Counted from the stretch's first letter, positions 10,736 through 22,692 are shown. The stretch: DNA of 64,000 bases from Daucus carota subsp. sativus (GCF_001625215.2 NC_030383.2:6708779-6772778), one strand, 5' to 3'. A program made the numbers and translations. The notes: a model not told the origin generated them from the letters alone.

Positions 10736-11451
10736 TTGGGCTGTAAATCGATAGAGAATATCCGGTATCTCGGCTCATATCCAGCTCGAAAATATAATAC
10801 ATGTCTTACATTCGTTTTGAAAACGATTCAAATCTGGCAGAAAAATTAAACCCGTATAATATATGATCCCGAATACGAGCACACATATACCCGCTCGGAT
10901 TCGGTCTCATATATTTTTTCATAATATGATCCTACCCAAATAACCGAATATGATCCATGCTTCATATTCGATTCAAACTCATATACATATTATATTTTAA
11001 CACCATCATATTTGCAAGTAAATAGTCATCATTTTATAAAATTTTAATATCTTATTTAAGTTTATATCTTCATAAAATATGATTTATTTAATGTGATCAG
11101 GCTTATTATCTTCATATATATTTAATAAATGATATATACCAACATATAACTATAAGTTTTAATTTAAAATTATCATACTTTATAATGTTATGTTTACTTG
11201 GACTTAATGATAATTATTTGAACAACTGAAATAATAATGATATTTAATGTTAGTGGATCATATCCGGTTCATATTCGATGGATCATAAACTACCCGGTTA
11301 AAAAATAGAAAATACGATACTGGATCATATCCGGTTCAGATCCGAATCTCAAATACCCGGGATCAGTTTATATCCGAATAAAACGATCCCGGATCCAAAT
11401 CCAGTACTTGAGCAGAGAGGTACCGGGATCACCGGATCATTTTACAAACTA
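10736..11451. mobile_element. hAT-like non-autonomous element rich in ATCCGG motifs
   Basis: The element is absent from the matching point of other units. It is flanked by near-identical 8-mers caaacaca (10728-10735) and ctaacaca (11452-11459); the empty site elsewhere reads ctaacaca. The ends are weakly inverted (TTGGGCTGTAAATCGAT against TAGTTTGTAAAATGATC). The right third repeats phrases such as catatccggttc and gatcc-ccgg. No coding frame. Confidence 0.6.
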
Positions 11452-11560
11452 CTAACACAACCTGGAATAACCCAACATTTCATTACATGATCTAATACAC
11501 AATTCCACACCACTTATCCGGAATGGATACACAGATTCAGAGCTATCATAGAGTTCATTA

Positions 11561-11859
11561 CTCCCTCCGTCTCAATTTATAGGTCTATTTTGGAAAAAAA
11601 ATTTGTCTCAAAATACTTGTCCCTCTCTTCAATACAAATTTATCTACATAGTAATTGTGATTTTTTTGAAAATCAACACTATTCTCATTTCTCAATGCAC
11701 TAAATCCCTATATTTATTGTGATTTCTTTGAAACTCAACTATATTCTCACTTATCAATGCACTAATTAATGATACATGAGATAAGATTCTATCTGACCAA
11801 TTTTTTTCTTAATATGTGTGTTTATTCCAAAATGGACCTATAAATTGAGACGGAGGGAG
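11561..11859. mobile_element. Stowaway-type MITE
   Basis: Inverted ends CTCCCTCCGTCTC and GAGACGGAGGGAG extend into matching subterminal sequence (aatttataggtc). TA lies on both flanks (11559-11560, 11860-11861). 299 bases, no frame. Confidence 0.87.
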
Positions 11860-11941
11860 TATTCTATAAGGGTTACACAGTATTAATTATGCATTATTGT
11901 ATAAAGAATCCCAGTATAAAAGAATTTCATCATATGAACTA

Positions 11942-12177
11942 TTCCCTCCATTCCAAATTAGATGAGTTTGTTGACTTCGGACACACACTTCAAAGTTCAT
12001 TGACCGCATAGCTACATTATTTATTTTTAAAATTTTATTTTTGCAAATAAAAATTTAAACGTGAAATGTTCGTTTACACAAGAAAAATTATGAAAATAAA
12101 TTTCGGAACTAGACGGTGAATGTATCTTAAGTTACGTGCCCAAAGTCAACTAACTTATCTAATTTGGAATGGAGGGG
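11942..12177. mobile_element. Stowaway-like MITE
   Basis: Inverted ends ttccctccattccaaatta and its complement near 12160-12177, flanked by TA. It is the same family as the nested element at 19345-19581, sharing the phrases gttgactt and ttacgtgccca. Confidence 0.8.
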
Positions 12178-12256
12178 TATCACCTGCCAGCAAAAATCTC
12201 ATAGTATCTCATAAAAACACATCTCATATATATATAACCTACTGATCAAACATAAA

Positions 12257-12496
12257 CTATGCATAACTGTATATTACTAACCTTATTGTCAACACCATCC
12301 GGTCCAGCATTGTAGCATTGTTCAAGGATTGCAAAATCGAATCCACCTTAACAACAGGCCTAGCCATCGTCGCACAATCACACACAGATTCGAAGCAATA
12401 CTTTACTACTTCATTTGGTATCTGGGATCCAACACAACAGCTATAAACTATGCATAACTGCGTATTAATTATCTGCATTGCCCCAGTACTAATCAT
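12257..12496 (-). pseudogene. Decayed open piece in spacer block C, unknown origin
   Basis: Minus-strand translation shows STGAMQII, IPNEVVKYCFESVCDCAT and VVKVDSILQSLN. The same sequence recurs in the spacers of units 2-3 (7538-7738), 5-6 (near 20040-20200) and 6-7 (near 27480-27600), with frames broken differently. The piece at 16855-17082 appears to be the part upstream of it. It reads like the remains of an exon from a gene that was amplified with the phosphatase-like gene. I do not recognise the protein. Confidence 0.35.
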
Positions 12497-14115
12497 ACTT
12501 CTCCGTCATACACATCAGCTAAATTATTCAAGTGAATCTCAAAGAGTTCGTGATAAAATAATTTGATGTTACGTGCAAAGTGCCACTGAACTTTAAGGTA
12601 ACTTCACAGAAATTAGCTAGGAATTTCACAAAAACGGAGGCAGATTGGGTTGTCTATCATATGTCTCTCCAACATTCAAAATGCATTGAACAGTTGGATA
12701 GCATACAGTAGCAAAACTAAGCATACAAATATATATGATAAAATTTTAAATAGAACAAAACAGTTTGTAATTATGGTGCTGGTTTACAGAAGATGCTCAT
12801 GAGACACATGCTAGTATCCGGGATAGTCAAACAGATAAAACCCTCAAATCTTTATGCACAAATGAGTATGGCAAGGGAAGCCATTTCCTAACTCAAATCT
12901 TTGTATCGGCTCTCAAATTAGCCGGGAAGACGTCTGACACAAACTTCAAATTCCCAGATTTTCTTTTCTGCACTGGACTATCATGAGCTAATAAACACTT
13001 CACTCCAACAAATCATTTGGTGGTGTTATGATTCTTCTTGTGAATTTCTCAACAAAGGGACAGAAACAATAAACCACCTATTTGTCGATTGCCCCTTTGC
13101 TCAGTTTTTTTATAAATCTATAACTCAAGGCTAACACAGCACCATTCATGATTCCTGAGACAAAAATTTGACGAGTTTGATTCATTTTGCCCTCTTAATA
13201 TAAAATAATCCATTCGAGTATTTATTAGTTTAAGTGGGATTTTACTTGATGGCGAAAGAGAAGCAACAGGTTTCACCGAGAATAACTCCTGCTCCACAAT
13301 TTTAGCAGCTCAGAACCTTAACACTATAAAATGTATACTTTTGTCCTCCAGATGGCACCAAAAAGAAAGTGCCAAGTCTTGCAAATGAGTGATTTATTTT
13401 CCTTTCTCCATCTCAGGACCTTAACAGAGCAATTTGTTGGTAAAAGCTGATTTTCTGCAGATCCCAAACACAAGTCTCAATAATAAAGCCACACAGGATG
13501 ATGCTCTTAAGCCACTAAATTGTGAAAGACGGAGAAGAGGGATGGGAAAAAAATTAACCCTCAATACTGTTAAGTGACCAATTCTCCGAAAACCTCGAGG
13601 TTTTAAGAGGAGGGCTTACCAGGATCATAATTGAATTCTAACATTGCCAACTACACAGGAGATATGAAGTTCTGCCTTATTTATTAAAGCAACAATTTTG
13701 GAAGAATCGTCTAAAATATTAAGAGATCTTTATAAACAATTTTGAACACAACAATACATTATACTCTTTGCTCAAAAAAAAAACAATACATTATACTCTA
13801 CAATGCTTCATGACAAGCTTACAATACTAATAAAAGATATCATCATTCATAAAAACACACCGATTCTGAAATTCGTGAGACTTTATACACTTTCTACTAC
13901 CAAATTCATCAAAACTTATATAAAGTGCCTGAAGATTAAAACCAAAACTTTTCCTACTTCAACAAAACGTTCAGTAGCTGCAATTACACCATCGCTCCAT
14001 AATAAAACCAAAGAATTAACAGTGTGTATCCTCTTCACTAAATCAGATCTCCTGTTTCATACAAATTCATATGAACAAGTTGTATTTTCCACTCTGCTGA
14101 TCAGACTTCAGAATA

Positions 14116-14991
14116 CTAGCATATCCTCTGCCTTTTAGTGACCCTTGAACATTCTTCCTCTACCCTCGAAAGCTTCCAAAATCCCATAGCAGATGAACAA
14201 GTCTCCGTCCCAACTTCCTGCTTCCCCTCATCATAGATAAAATCCTCCCAGTGATTCTGCACCAGCTCTCTCACATCGCCTTCCTTACAACGATCATACC
14301 ACTCAAAATAAACATAGTGCAGCTTCTTAAGCACTTCAAGCGCAAACCTCAACTCCCCTGCTTCCTCACTTTCATCTCTCCCCCCTTTTACAAAATACTC
14401 ATACCTTTCAATCAAAATCAAATTCTTCGAATTCCTCTTCCACACCCTCTCGGTATCATCCAAAACAAGAACAATGCTCGGATCAACAGGCACGACATCC
14501 AGCCCCTTCTCTCCCTTAACAGTACAGTCCTCCCTCGTAATCACCCTCTTGCCAAAATAGATGCCTTGAGGGTCAAGAAACTCCTCAACAATATGCAGAG
14601 CATACTCGCGTGACCCCATAGTGTACACATACAGCTGGAACATCTCACTCGCCTCTTGCAAGAAACGTCGAACAAAAGGCCTCAACTTAGTCACCATCGG
14701 CTCTCCAGGCAACTTCCATGCAAACATATCATCACCCCGATAAAGACTAATCTCTGATTTCTGCTCGGGTGAAAGCTTGGCAAGATTCTTAGTGTGCAGA
14801 AGAGTATGATCCAAATCCAAGACCAAACAGAGCTTCCTTAGACTTCGTAACTTGAGCAACTCAATTTTCTTGATACTCTCGACTTGATCCACCTCCATCT
14901 TTAGCCCTTCCAGCAAATAGTTGAATGCAATTGTTTGTTTCGCAACCAAACTGATTTCTTCTCCTCGAAACTTCAACCTCAAAACCCTCAT
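14116..14991 (-). CDS. FCP1-domain CTD phosphatase-like, array copy 4
   Basis: One exon of 291 residues from the ATG at 14991. The core is the same as the other copies, with DLDHT, YTMGSREYA and DDTERVW. Variants are EEISLVAK, KNLAKLSPEQ, FAWKLP, VPVDPS, ILIERYEYF, GELRFALEV and DFIYDEG. The acidic changes (IDRYK to IERYE, LKV to LEV) are partly shared with copy 7, which has RYEYF and GELRF, so variants are shuffled between copies. No BRCT domain. Upstream is a short TATA run and downstream the conserved 3' flank. The predicted role is protein phosphatase of CPL4 type; substrate and activity are inferred only. Confidence 0.87.
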   Translation of the reverse strand: MRVLRLKFRGEEISLVAKQTIAFNYLLEGLKMEVDQVESIKKIELLKLRSLRKLCLVLDLDHTLLHTKNLAKLSPEQKSEISLYRGDDMFAWKLPGEPMVTKLRPFVRRFLQEASEMFQLYVYTMGSREYALHIVEEFLDPQGIYFGKRVITREDCTVKGEKGLDVVPVDPSIVLVLDDTERVWKRNSKNLILIERYEYFVKGGRDESEEAGELRFALEVLKKLHYVYFEWYDRCKEGDVRELVQNHWEDFIYDEGKQEVGTETCSSAMGFWKLSRVEEECSRVTKRQRIC

Positions 14992-15073
14992 GATTTTCAA
15001 AACCCTAGGATCGTATGATAGTAAAGAGATGCAATAGATTAGTGAACACGCAATGGAGAGTTTAAGATTACTA

Positions 15074-15083
15074 ACTATATATG
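15074..15083 (-). promoter_or_regulatory. TATA box of array copy 4
   Basis: A short TATATA run about 85 bases upstream of the ATG, in the same leader context as the other copies (agtttaagatta on the plus strand). Confidence 0.5.
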
Positions 15084-15817
15084 CGAGTGATCAGCCGGTC
15101 ACACTCCTCAACACAATATGATTTTATAATCCTTGCAGACTTCGAACTTAGTTAGCATACTTAATAAATCTTTTAATCCTAACAAATTTTAGCGGTTTTT
15201 TCGAAAATATCTAAAACATTTTTTTTATAGGGAAAATAGATTTTTTTGCCATCGTTATTAATATATTTTACAATGATACAAAATTTCCTAACTCAAATCT
15301 TTGTATCGGCTCTCAAATTATCCGGGAAGACGTCTGACACAAACTTCAAATTCCCAGATTTTCTTTTCTGCACTGGACTATCATGAGTTAATAAACACTT
15401 CACTCCAACAAATCTTTTGGTCGTGTCCATGATTCTTCTGGTGAATTTCACAACAATGGCACAGAAACAATAAACAAAAATTTGATGAATTTGATTCCTT
15501 TTGCCCTCATAATATAAAATAATCCATTCGAGTATTTATTAGTTTAAGTGGGATTTTACTTGATGGCGAAAGAGAAGCAACAGGTTTCACCGAGAATAAC
15601 TCCTGCTCCACAATTTTAGCAGCTCAGAACCTTAACATTATAAAATGTATACTTTTGTCCTCCAGATGGAACCAAAAAGAAAGTGCCAAGTCTTGGAAAT
15701 GAGTGATTTATTTTCCTTTCTCCATCTCTGGACCTTAACAGAGCAATTTGTTGGTAAAAGCTGATTTTCTGCAGATCCCAAACACAAGACTCAATAATAA
15801 AGCCACACAGGATGATT

Positions 15818-16410
15818 AAGAATAATAATTATGCAGTAAATATCCCTGTCAGATCTCTATTTTCCTACCGGTATAATTATATGTTGTTTAATGTTATCAC
15901 TTTCTTCAGATGTCAACTCGTCAAATACACAGCAACGGGTTGATCTCATATAGCAAATTGGCCGGTTAGACGGAGGTCCGGTATAGAGGAGAGCATGCAG
16001 GAGGATGGATGATTTATCAGGACTCAAAAGTTAAAGGTAGTTAAATATATTTATATTTTATCGCACTCATTTTTATATTTTAATTATTTTTTAAGACTTT
16101 AAAAATACAGTTTTATAATTTATATTTAAAATTTTCTGTTTCTGAATAAAAATTTAGATAATAAAATTTTATTCAGAAAATAAAATTTTAAAACAATTTA
16201 TAAAATTATATTTTACAACAGACTTAAAACATGTGTCTACTCTTATAATATACTTCTCCCGAGACAAAAGAAAGAAGCATTTGTGAAGATTTTTTCTAGA
16301 AAAATGACGGTATAAACTTTGTGTAGTTTCTTGTGATTGTGTGTGTGTTCATAGTTCATGTGTACTGCCTGAATATTTTTAGTCTATTTAGGTTTTTCCT
16401 TTGAGTAATT
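15818..16410. other. Unique stretch at a probable lost array copy
   Basis: About 590 bases with no counterpart elsewhere in the window, joined on the left to block F (ccacacaggatgat) and on the right to block C. It contains no long frame. The right half (about 16075-16250) is AT-rich; the left half is more complex and might be a gene or transposon fragment. I cannot identify it. Confidence 0.45.
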
Positions 16411-16854
16411 TTTAACGCAACCTGGAAAAACCTACCATTTCATTACATGATCTCATACACATTTCCACACCACTTGTCCGGAATGGATACACAGATTCAA
16501 AGCTGTCATAGAATTCATTATTCTACAAGGGTTACACAGTATTCATTATGCATTATTGTATAATGAATCCCAGTATTTAAAGAGCACCAGACCAACTGTG
16601 AACTATGAAAGAATTTCATCGTATGACTATCACCTGCCAGCAAAAATCTCATGAAAACACATCTCATCAGACATACTGTACACATAACCTACTGATCAAA
16701 CATAAACTATGCTTAACTGCGTATTACTAAGCTTTTTGTCAACACCATCCGATTGAACCCGAGTTTGAGTTTGAGCTCTCATATCATGTTAAGTGACCAA
16801 TTCTCCCAAAATCTCAAAAGTTTGGAAGAGGGCTTCTGATGATCATATTGTATT

Positions 16855-17082
16855 CTACAAACTGCATATTATCTGCATTGCCCCAGTACTAATCATACTA
16901 GCAGCAATGAGAGATAGTAAAGGATCATTCACATCAGCTAAATCATTCATGTGAGAGTGAATCTCAAAGATTTCATGATAAACATAATTTGACACAAGTC
17001 TCAGTAATAAAGCCACACATGATGATGCTATTGAGCCAGTAAATTGTGAAAGACGGAGAAGAGAGATGGGGGAAAAAAACAA
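16855..17082 (-). pseudogene. Decayed open piece in spacer, unknown origin
   Basis: 75 open codons on the minus strand read LLRLSQFTGSIASSC, then NYVYHEIFEIHSHMND and DPLLSLIAASMISTGAMQI. The last motif joins it to the piece seen at 12257-12496. In other units the same sequence is split by extra DNA near gatttcgtgataaa, which may have been an intron. It looks like coding DNA under past constraint, but I do not recognise the family and the surrounding frame is not maintained. Confidence 0.35.
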
Positions 17083-17557
17083 TTAACCCTCAATACCAGG
17101 GGATCAAGCTAAAGTAATTAATGGATCTACCATTGCCAACTACACAGGAGATATGAAGTTTTGCCAATCTTCTAAAGCAAGAATTTTGGAAGAATAGTCT
17201 AAAATAACAGATCTCTTTATAAACAGATTTGAACAAAACAATACATTATACTCTACAATGTTTCATGACAAGCTTACAATACTAATCTACCTTGACAGCA
17301 CATCTACTCTGAAATTCCCGAGATCATATACACTTTCCACTACCAAATTCATTAAACTTATACAAAGTGCCTGAAGATTAAAACCAAAACTTTTACTACT
17401 TCAACAAAACGATCAGTAGCTGCAATTACACCATCTCTCCATAATAAAACCAAAGAATTAACAGTGTATATCCTCTTCACTAAATTAAATCTCCTGTTTC
17501 GTAGAAATTCAAATAAAAAAGTTGTATTATCCACTCTGTTGATCAGACTTCAGAATA

Positions 17558-18433
17558 CTAGCATATCCTCTGCCTTTTAGTAACCCTTGAAAATTCTTCC
17601 TCTACCCTCGAAAGCTTCCAAAATCCCATAGCAGATGAACAAGTCTCCGTCCCAACTTCCTGCTTCCCCTCATCACTGATAAAATTCTCCCAATGATTCT
17701 GCACCAGCTCCCTCACATCGCCTTCCTTACAACGATCATACCACTCAAAATAAACATAGTGCAGCTTCTTAAGCACTTTAAGCGCAAACCTCAAACCCCC
17801 TGCTTCCTCACTTTCATCTCTCCCCCCTTTCACAAAATACTTATACCTGTCAATCAAAATCAAATTCTTCGAATTCCTCTTCCACACCCTCTCGGTATCA
17901 TCCAAAACAAGAACAATGCTCGGATCAATAGGCACGACATCCAGCCCCTTCTCTCCCTTAACAGTACAATCCTCCCTCGTAATCACCCTCTTGCCAAAAT
18001 AGATGCCTTGAGGGTCAAGAAACTCCTCAACAATATGCAGAGCATACTCGCGTGACCCCATAGTGTACACATACAGCTGGAACATCTCACTCGCCTCTTG
18101 CAAGAAGCGTCGAACAAAAGGCCTCAACTTAGTCACCATCGGCTCTCCAGGCAACTTCCATGTAAACATATCATCACCCCGATAAAGACTAATCTCTGAT
18201 TTCTGCTCGGGTGAAAGCGTGGCAAGCTTCTTGGTGTGCAGAAGAGTATGATCCAAATCCAAGACCAAACAGAGCTTCCTTAGACTTCGTAACTTAAGCA
18301 ACTCAATTTTCTTGATACTCTCGACTTGATCCACCTCCATCTTTAGCCCTTCCAGCAAATAGTTGAATGCAATTGTTTGTTTCGCAACCAAACTGATTTC
18401 TTCTCCTCGAAACTTCAACCTCAAAACCCTCAT
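17558..18433 (-). CDS. FCP1-domain CTD phosphatase-like, array copy 5
   Basis: One exon of 291 residues from the ATG at 18433. The open frame extends upstream past the TATA run, which makes that extension implausible as protein. Motifs DLDHT, YTMGSREYA and DDTERVW are intact. Variants are EEISLVAK (as copy 4), KKLATLSPEQ and FTWKLP (as copy 2), VPIDPS (as copy 1), HWENFISDEG and EEEFSRV. The mix of copy 2-like and copy 4-like stretches suggests gene conversion. BRCT is absent. Family role as for copy 2. Confidence 0.87.
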   Translation of the reverse strand: MRVLRLKFRGEEISLVAKQTIAFNYLLEGLKMEVDQVESIKKIELLKLRSLRKLCLVLDLDHTLLHTKKLATLSPEQKSEISLYRGDDMFTWKLPGEPMVTKLRPFVRRFLQEASEMFQLYVYTMGSREYALHIVEEFLDPQGIYFGKRVITREDCTVKGEKGLDVVPIDPSIVLVLDDTERVWKRNSKNLILIDRYKYFVKGGRDESEEAGGLRFALKVLKKLHYVYFEWYDRCKEGDVRELVQNHWENFISDEGKQEVGTETCSSAMGFWKLSRVEEEFSRVTKRQRIC

Positions 18434-18512
18434 GATTTTCAAAACCCTAGGATCGTATGATAGTAAAAAGATGCAATAGATTAGTGAACACGCAATGGAG
18501 AGTTTAAGATAA

Positions 18513-18528
18513 CTATATATATATATGC
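18513..18528 (-). promoter_or_regulatory. TATA box of array copy 5
   Basis: Alternating TA run about 80 bases upstream of the ATG within the conserved leader. Confidence 0.55.
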
Positions 18529-18756
18529 GAGTGATCAGCCAAGCGGTCACACTACTCCTCAACACAATATGATTTTATAATCCTTGCAGACTTCGAACTT
18601 AGTTAGCATACTTAATAAATCTTTTAATCCTAACAAATCTTAGCGGTTCTTTCGAAAATATCTAAATTTTTTTTTTTTGTAATATGCCATCGTTATTAAT
18701 ATATTTTACAATGATACAAAATTTTAATTTTTATACGATATTCAATTTTAGAACTT

Positions 18757-19046
18757 AACTAGGGAATAAAGTCACGCTTCGCGGCGGCGTTATAAATTTT
18801 TTATATATTTTGATACGAATTAATATTATAATTGCATAAAAGTTATTTTGAGTCATGTTTCCGTTAAACATATCATTAATAAAAAAATATTATAATTAAT
18901 ATAAAAATTTGTTTAAGTGGCCCTCCTGTCAAACATAATACTAATAAAAAAATTGTTTGAACCGCCCTCCCATCAAAAATAATATTAATCAATAATTATT
19001 ATAATTATAATCAAATTAAATATAATAATATAGATAAAAATTAATG
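18757..19046. repeat. Unidentified interspersed repeat with GC-rich head
   Basis: Replaces about 200 bases of block B. It opens with agggaataaagtcacgcttc followed by gcggcggcg, then turns AT-rich. Inside, the phrase gtttaa/ga-(c/t)-gccctcc-tcaaa-ataat occurs twice (about 18911 and 18954). No frame and no clear terminal repeats. Confidence 0.4.
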
Positions 19047-19070
19047 CGATTGTTTTGGCTGCAAAACATA

Positions 19071-19613
19071 CTCCCTCCGTCCCTCTCAATTGTTTACATT
19101 GGAGGGGGACACGGAGACCAAAACAGTACATAAAAAATGAGTAAAGTTAGATGAAAAGTGGGTAAAGTGATGGGATCTATCAATATTTAATAATAAATTT
19201 GAGATAGTCGAAGAAAGTAGTGGCTGTAATAGTAGTTTTTATTGTTAAATATGAGATAGTATGAGAAGATAGTGGGTGTAATGATGGGAAAAACTTACTA
19301 TTTATAGTAACGTAAAGAAATGAGAGGGACATCCCAAAATAGTACTCCCTTCATCCCAAATTAGATGAGCTCGTTGACTTCCGACACACATTTTAAAGTC
19401 TATTGACCGCATAATTATATTACTTATTTTTAAAATTTTATTTTTGCAAATAAAAATTTAAATATGAAATTTTCGCTTACAAAAGAAAATTTTAAAAAAT
19501 AATTTTCGGAACTAGACGGTCAATGCACCTTAAGTTACGTGCCCAAAATCAACCAGCTCATCTAATTTGGGATGGAGGGAGTAACGGTAAACAAATGAGA
19601 GGGACAGAGGGAG
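19071..19613. mobile_element. Stowaway-type MITE, host of a nested MITE
   Basis: The left end is CTCCCTCCGTCCCTCTCAAT and the right end its complement (GAGAGGGACAGAGGGAG), flanked by TA at 19069-19070 and 19614-19615. A second MITE sits at 19345-19581. Just left of it, a further copy of the right-end motif (aaatgagagggac, near 19318) is present. Confidence 0.8.
19345..19581. mobile_element. Stowaway-like MITE nested in 19071-19613
   Basis: Ends CTCCCTTCATCCCAAATTAG and its complement, with TA at 19343-19344 and 19582-19583. Same family as 11942-12177. Confidence 0.8.
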
Positions 19614-19744
19614 TATTTTCTAACACAACCCGGAAAACATTTCATTACATACACAATTCCCCACCACTTATCCGGAATGGATACACAGATTCAGAGCTAT
19701 CATAGAGTTCATTATTCTACAAAGGGTTACACAGTAATCATTCA

Positions 19745-19880
19745 ATAGTACAGAATTTTGCACAAAATGATGTGGCAACTGTGAGGTGGGAAGTTTTAAT
19801 TGGTACTATTAATGCATATACCGGGAGCCCATTTCAATCAAAAGTTGACACATACTCATTATGTGAATGTTTAACATTTT
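19745..19880. mobile_element. Fragment related to the MULE-type element at 860-3412
   Basis: An insertion in block C, absent from other units. Its sequence gtacagaattttgcac, atgatgtggcaa and gttttaattgg lines up in order with the right subterminal part of the element at 860-3412 read on the other strand. Only one end is recognised. Confidence 0.45.
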
Positions 19881-20847
19881 TCATTGTATAATAATGAATC
19901 CAAGTATAAAAGAATTTCATCGTATGAACTATCACCTGCCAGCAAAAATCTCATAAAAACACATCTCATATAACCTACTGATCAAACATAAACTATGCAT
20001 AACTGCATATTATTAACCTTGTTGTCAGCACCATCCGGTCCAGCAATCGAATCCACCTTAACAACAAGCCTAGCAATCGTCGCACAATCACACACAGATT
20101 CATAGCAATACTTTAACTACTTCATTTGGTATATATCTGGGATCCAACACAGCAGCAATAAACTATGCATAACTGCGTATTAATTATCTGCATTGCCCCA
20201 GTACTAATCATACTTCTCCGTCATACACATCAGCTAAATTATTCAAGTGAATCTCACAGAGTTCGTGATAGAATAATTTGATGTTACGTGCAATGTGCCA
20301 CTGAACTTTAAGGTAACTTTACAGAAATCAGCTCGGAATTTCACAAAAACGGAGACAGATTGGGTTGTCTATCAAATGTCTCTCCAACATTCAAAATGCG
20401 TTGAGCAGTTAGATAGCATACAGTAGCAAAACAAAGCATACATCAATATTACAACTGAGTATGGTCAGGGAAGCCAAACAGATAAACAACTGAATAGAGC
20501 ACCACGAGCAAACGGATTTTTGGTATTTATGCACAAATAAGTATGGCAAGGGAAGCCATTTCCTAACTCAAATCTTTGTATCGGCTCTCAAATTATCCGG
20601 GCAGACATCTGACGCAAACTTCAAATTCCCAGATTTTCTTTTCTGCACTGGACTATCATGAGCTAATAAACACTTCACTCAAACAACTCTTTTGGTCGTG
20701 TCCATGATTCTTCTTGTGAATTTCGCAACCATGGCACAAAAACAATAAACCACCTATTTGTCGATTGCCCCTTTGCTCAGTTTTTCATGATTCCTGGGAT
20801 AAAAATTTGATTCCTTTTGCCCTCATAATATAAAATAATCCATTCGA

Positions 20848-22692
20848 GTATTTTTTTTTTTTGCTAAGTAATGATGAAATAGATCAAAGATGATTACAAG
20901 AAGGGAAAGTCCCCACAAAACAACTATGCAGTAATATATGCTGCACAGTAGCTAAAGGCAATACATGCTCCAAGATTTAAAATAACTAAGTCTAAACAAG
21001 ACCAGCAACAAGAACAGCCGAGAATTCAAGCCAAATGCTAAGAAAGCATAGAAGCTACAGTAGGATCTCTCCGGATTTCTCTGTGGAATGCGGGTGAGGA
21101 ATATAGTTTTTCTCTTATTCTGCATCTGATATTGTGGATTAGGCTCGTAAGGCTGCAACGCACATTTCGGTGGATTCTGTTGTTTCTTTCAGTCCAGATT
21201 GCATAGAAGGCAGCAGAAAGATAAAGAATAAAAAATGTCCTTTTCCAAGCCATGGTTTGCAGATGATATAAACCGTCCCTCTTTGAAATCATTCCAGCTT
21301 AAATTGAGAACCCCAGGGCACGCAAGAAAAATGATACGGGAATAGTGGCAATCAGCAAATAAGTGAGAATGAGATTCGAGATGAGTAGCACAGAGAACAC
21401 AAGTGAAATCAGTGTGCATTCCGAAGTGATGCATTCTGTCTTTAGTGAGAAGCCTTTCCTGAAGTATAAGCCAACAAGTATCTAGGAACATAGAACTTAT
21501 GCCATATGAAATCAAGCCACAGAGGTGGCTGTTTATGATCAACAATAGTTTTATATATGACAGAGATAGTGATGGGTGTAGCGATATCAAGATTCCATAA
21601 AATTTTATCAGAGCCACAAGGAGTGATCGAGCTGCATAAATTTCGAAGTTCTATGACAGATACGTGGTTGCTATCACCAAAGTCCCACTGACCATTATCG
21701 AGTAGAAATTTGATCTCATCAAGATTAGAAGATTCAAGGGTTGACCTGAGGTTATCATCGAACTGGTTAATCAGAGGGGTGCTATTACACCAGGGGTCAT
21801 GCCAAAGAGAAAAAGAAGAGTTGCTGCCAACTTTATAATGGATGTGATTAAGGGCAAGGGGCCTGATCTGAAGCATTTTTCGCCAACTCCATGAGCACTT
21901 CACTTTGAAGGAATAGAAGCAGTCCAGAATCTCTTCCTTGTCAGCTCATAAGTATATAACCAATCAATCCATAAAGAAGGGACTTTGTTAATTATTCTCC
22001 ATACTTGAAATATTACAGCTGCATCATTCCATTTTTGCAATGTTTTTAAAGCCCAGCCCCCCTTCCGATTTTGAATAGCAACAATGCTTCCAAGCAACTT
22101 TATGCATGCAGGTTCCTGAACTTGTACCCTTTCATAAGAACAACGATAATAAACTTTGAATTTTCTTTATCACAATATTAGGAAGGAAGACACAAGAAAC
22201 CCAAAATTCTTGTACACTGGATAGCACAGATCTGATTAATTGCATTCTACCAGCTTGACTGAGGAACTTTGAAGTCCAAAGATCAATTTTCCTGCATAGT
22301 TTAGTGAGCAGAGGGGCACAATGTCTTGAGAGCAATGGGCCGGAGATCAAAGGAATGACCAGGTAAAAGAAAGGAAAAGTTCCTTCACTAAAACCAGTCA
22401 AATTTAGAGCAAAATCTTTAAATTGGGCAGAAACATTTCCAAAGAAACAGTTACACTTATCAGTATTTAACTTCAAACCCGGTATGTTGGAAAACATCTG
22501 AATTCCATCCATCAGGAGGCTGAGAGACTCACAATCACCTTTGCAGAAAAGAAGAAGATCATCCGCAAACACCAGATGGGTCAGATTTATACTTTCAGTG
22601 CGCCAGTGGTACTTGAAATTTCCTTTTAAGATGGAATTCTTCATACATGCATTCAGTACCTCCATAGCAATAACAAATAGGTAGGGAGAAAG
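20848..22692 (-). mobile_element. 5'-truncated L1-type LINE
   Basis: Minus-strand pieces run in order from reverse transcriptase to the zinc-binding end of a plant L1-type LINE. HLVFADDLLLFCKGD, the FADD catalytic motif, is in 22132-22665; LSQAGRMQLIRSVLSS follows. Thumb and linker are in 21900-22097 and 21442-21903. The zf-RVT cysteine-rich piece with LTKDRMHHFGMH and TFCVLC-like FTCVLC is in 21189-21617, and AFYAIWTERNNRIHRN in 21038-21292. The pieces are in different frames, so it is dead. A T run at 20850-20862 is its poly(A) tail. The endonuclease and first half of RT are missing. It splits spacer block F. Confidence 0.88.

Larger units (their letters stand above)
10323..14115. other. 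Array spacer between copies 3 and 4
   Basis: The most complete spacer. Block B runs to about 10727, then a hAT-like element, then C (about 11452-12530, with two MITEs), D (about 12545-12725), E (about 12780-12985), F (about 13215-13510) and G, the 3' flank of copy 4. It serves as the reference order for the array. Apart from the decayed open piece listed separately, no gene is visible. Confidence 0.6.
15084..17557. other. Array spacer between copies 4 and 5, blocks out of order
   Basis: Block B breaks off near 15285 and joins block E directly (about 15286-15385), followed by F (about 15490-15815). After a unique stretch, C resumes at about 16411 (taacgcaacctgg) and leads to the 3' flank of copy 5. 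In every other spacer C precedes E and F. The order E-F then C means that the segment carrying G, a gene copy, A and B is missing between them. Confidence 0.6.
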
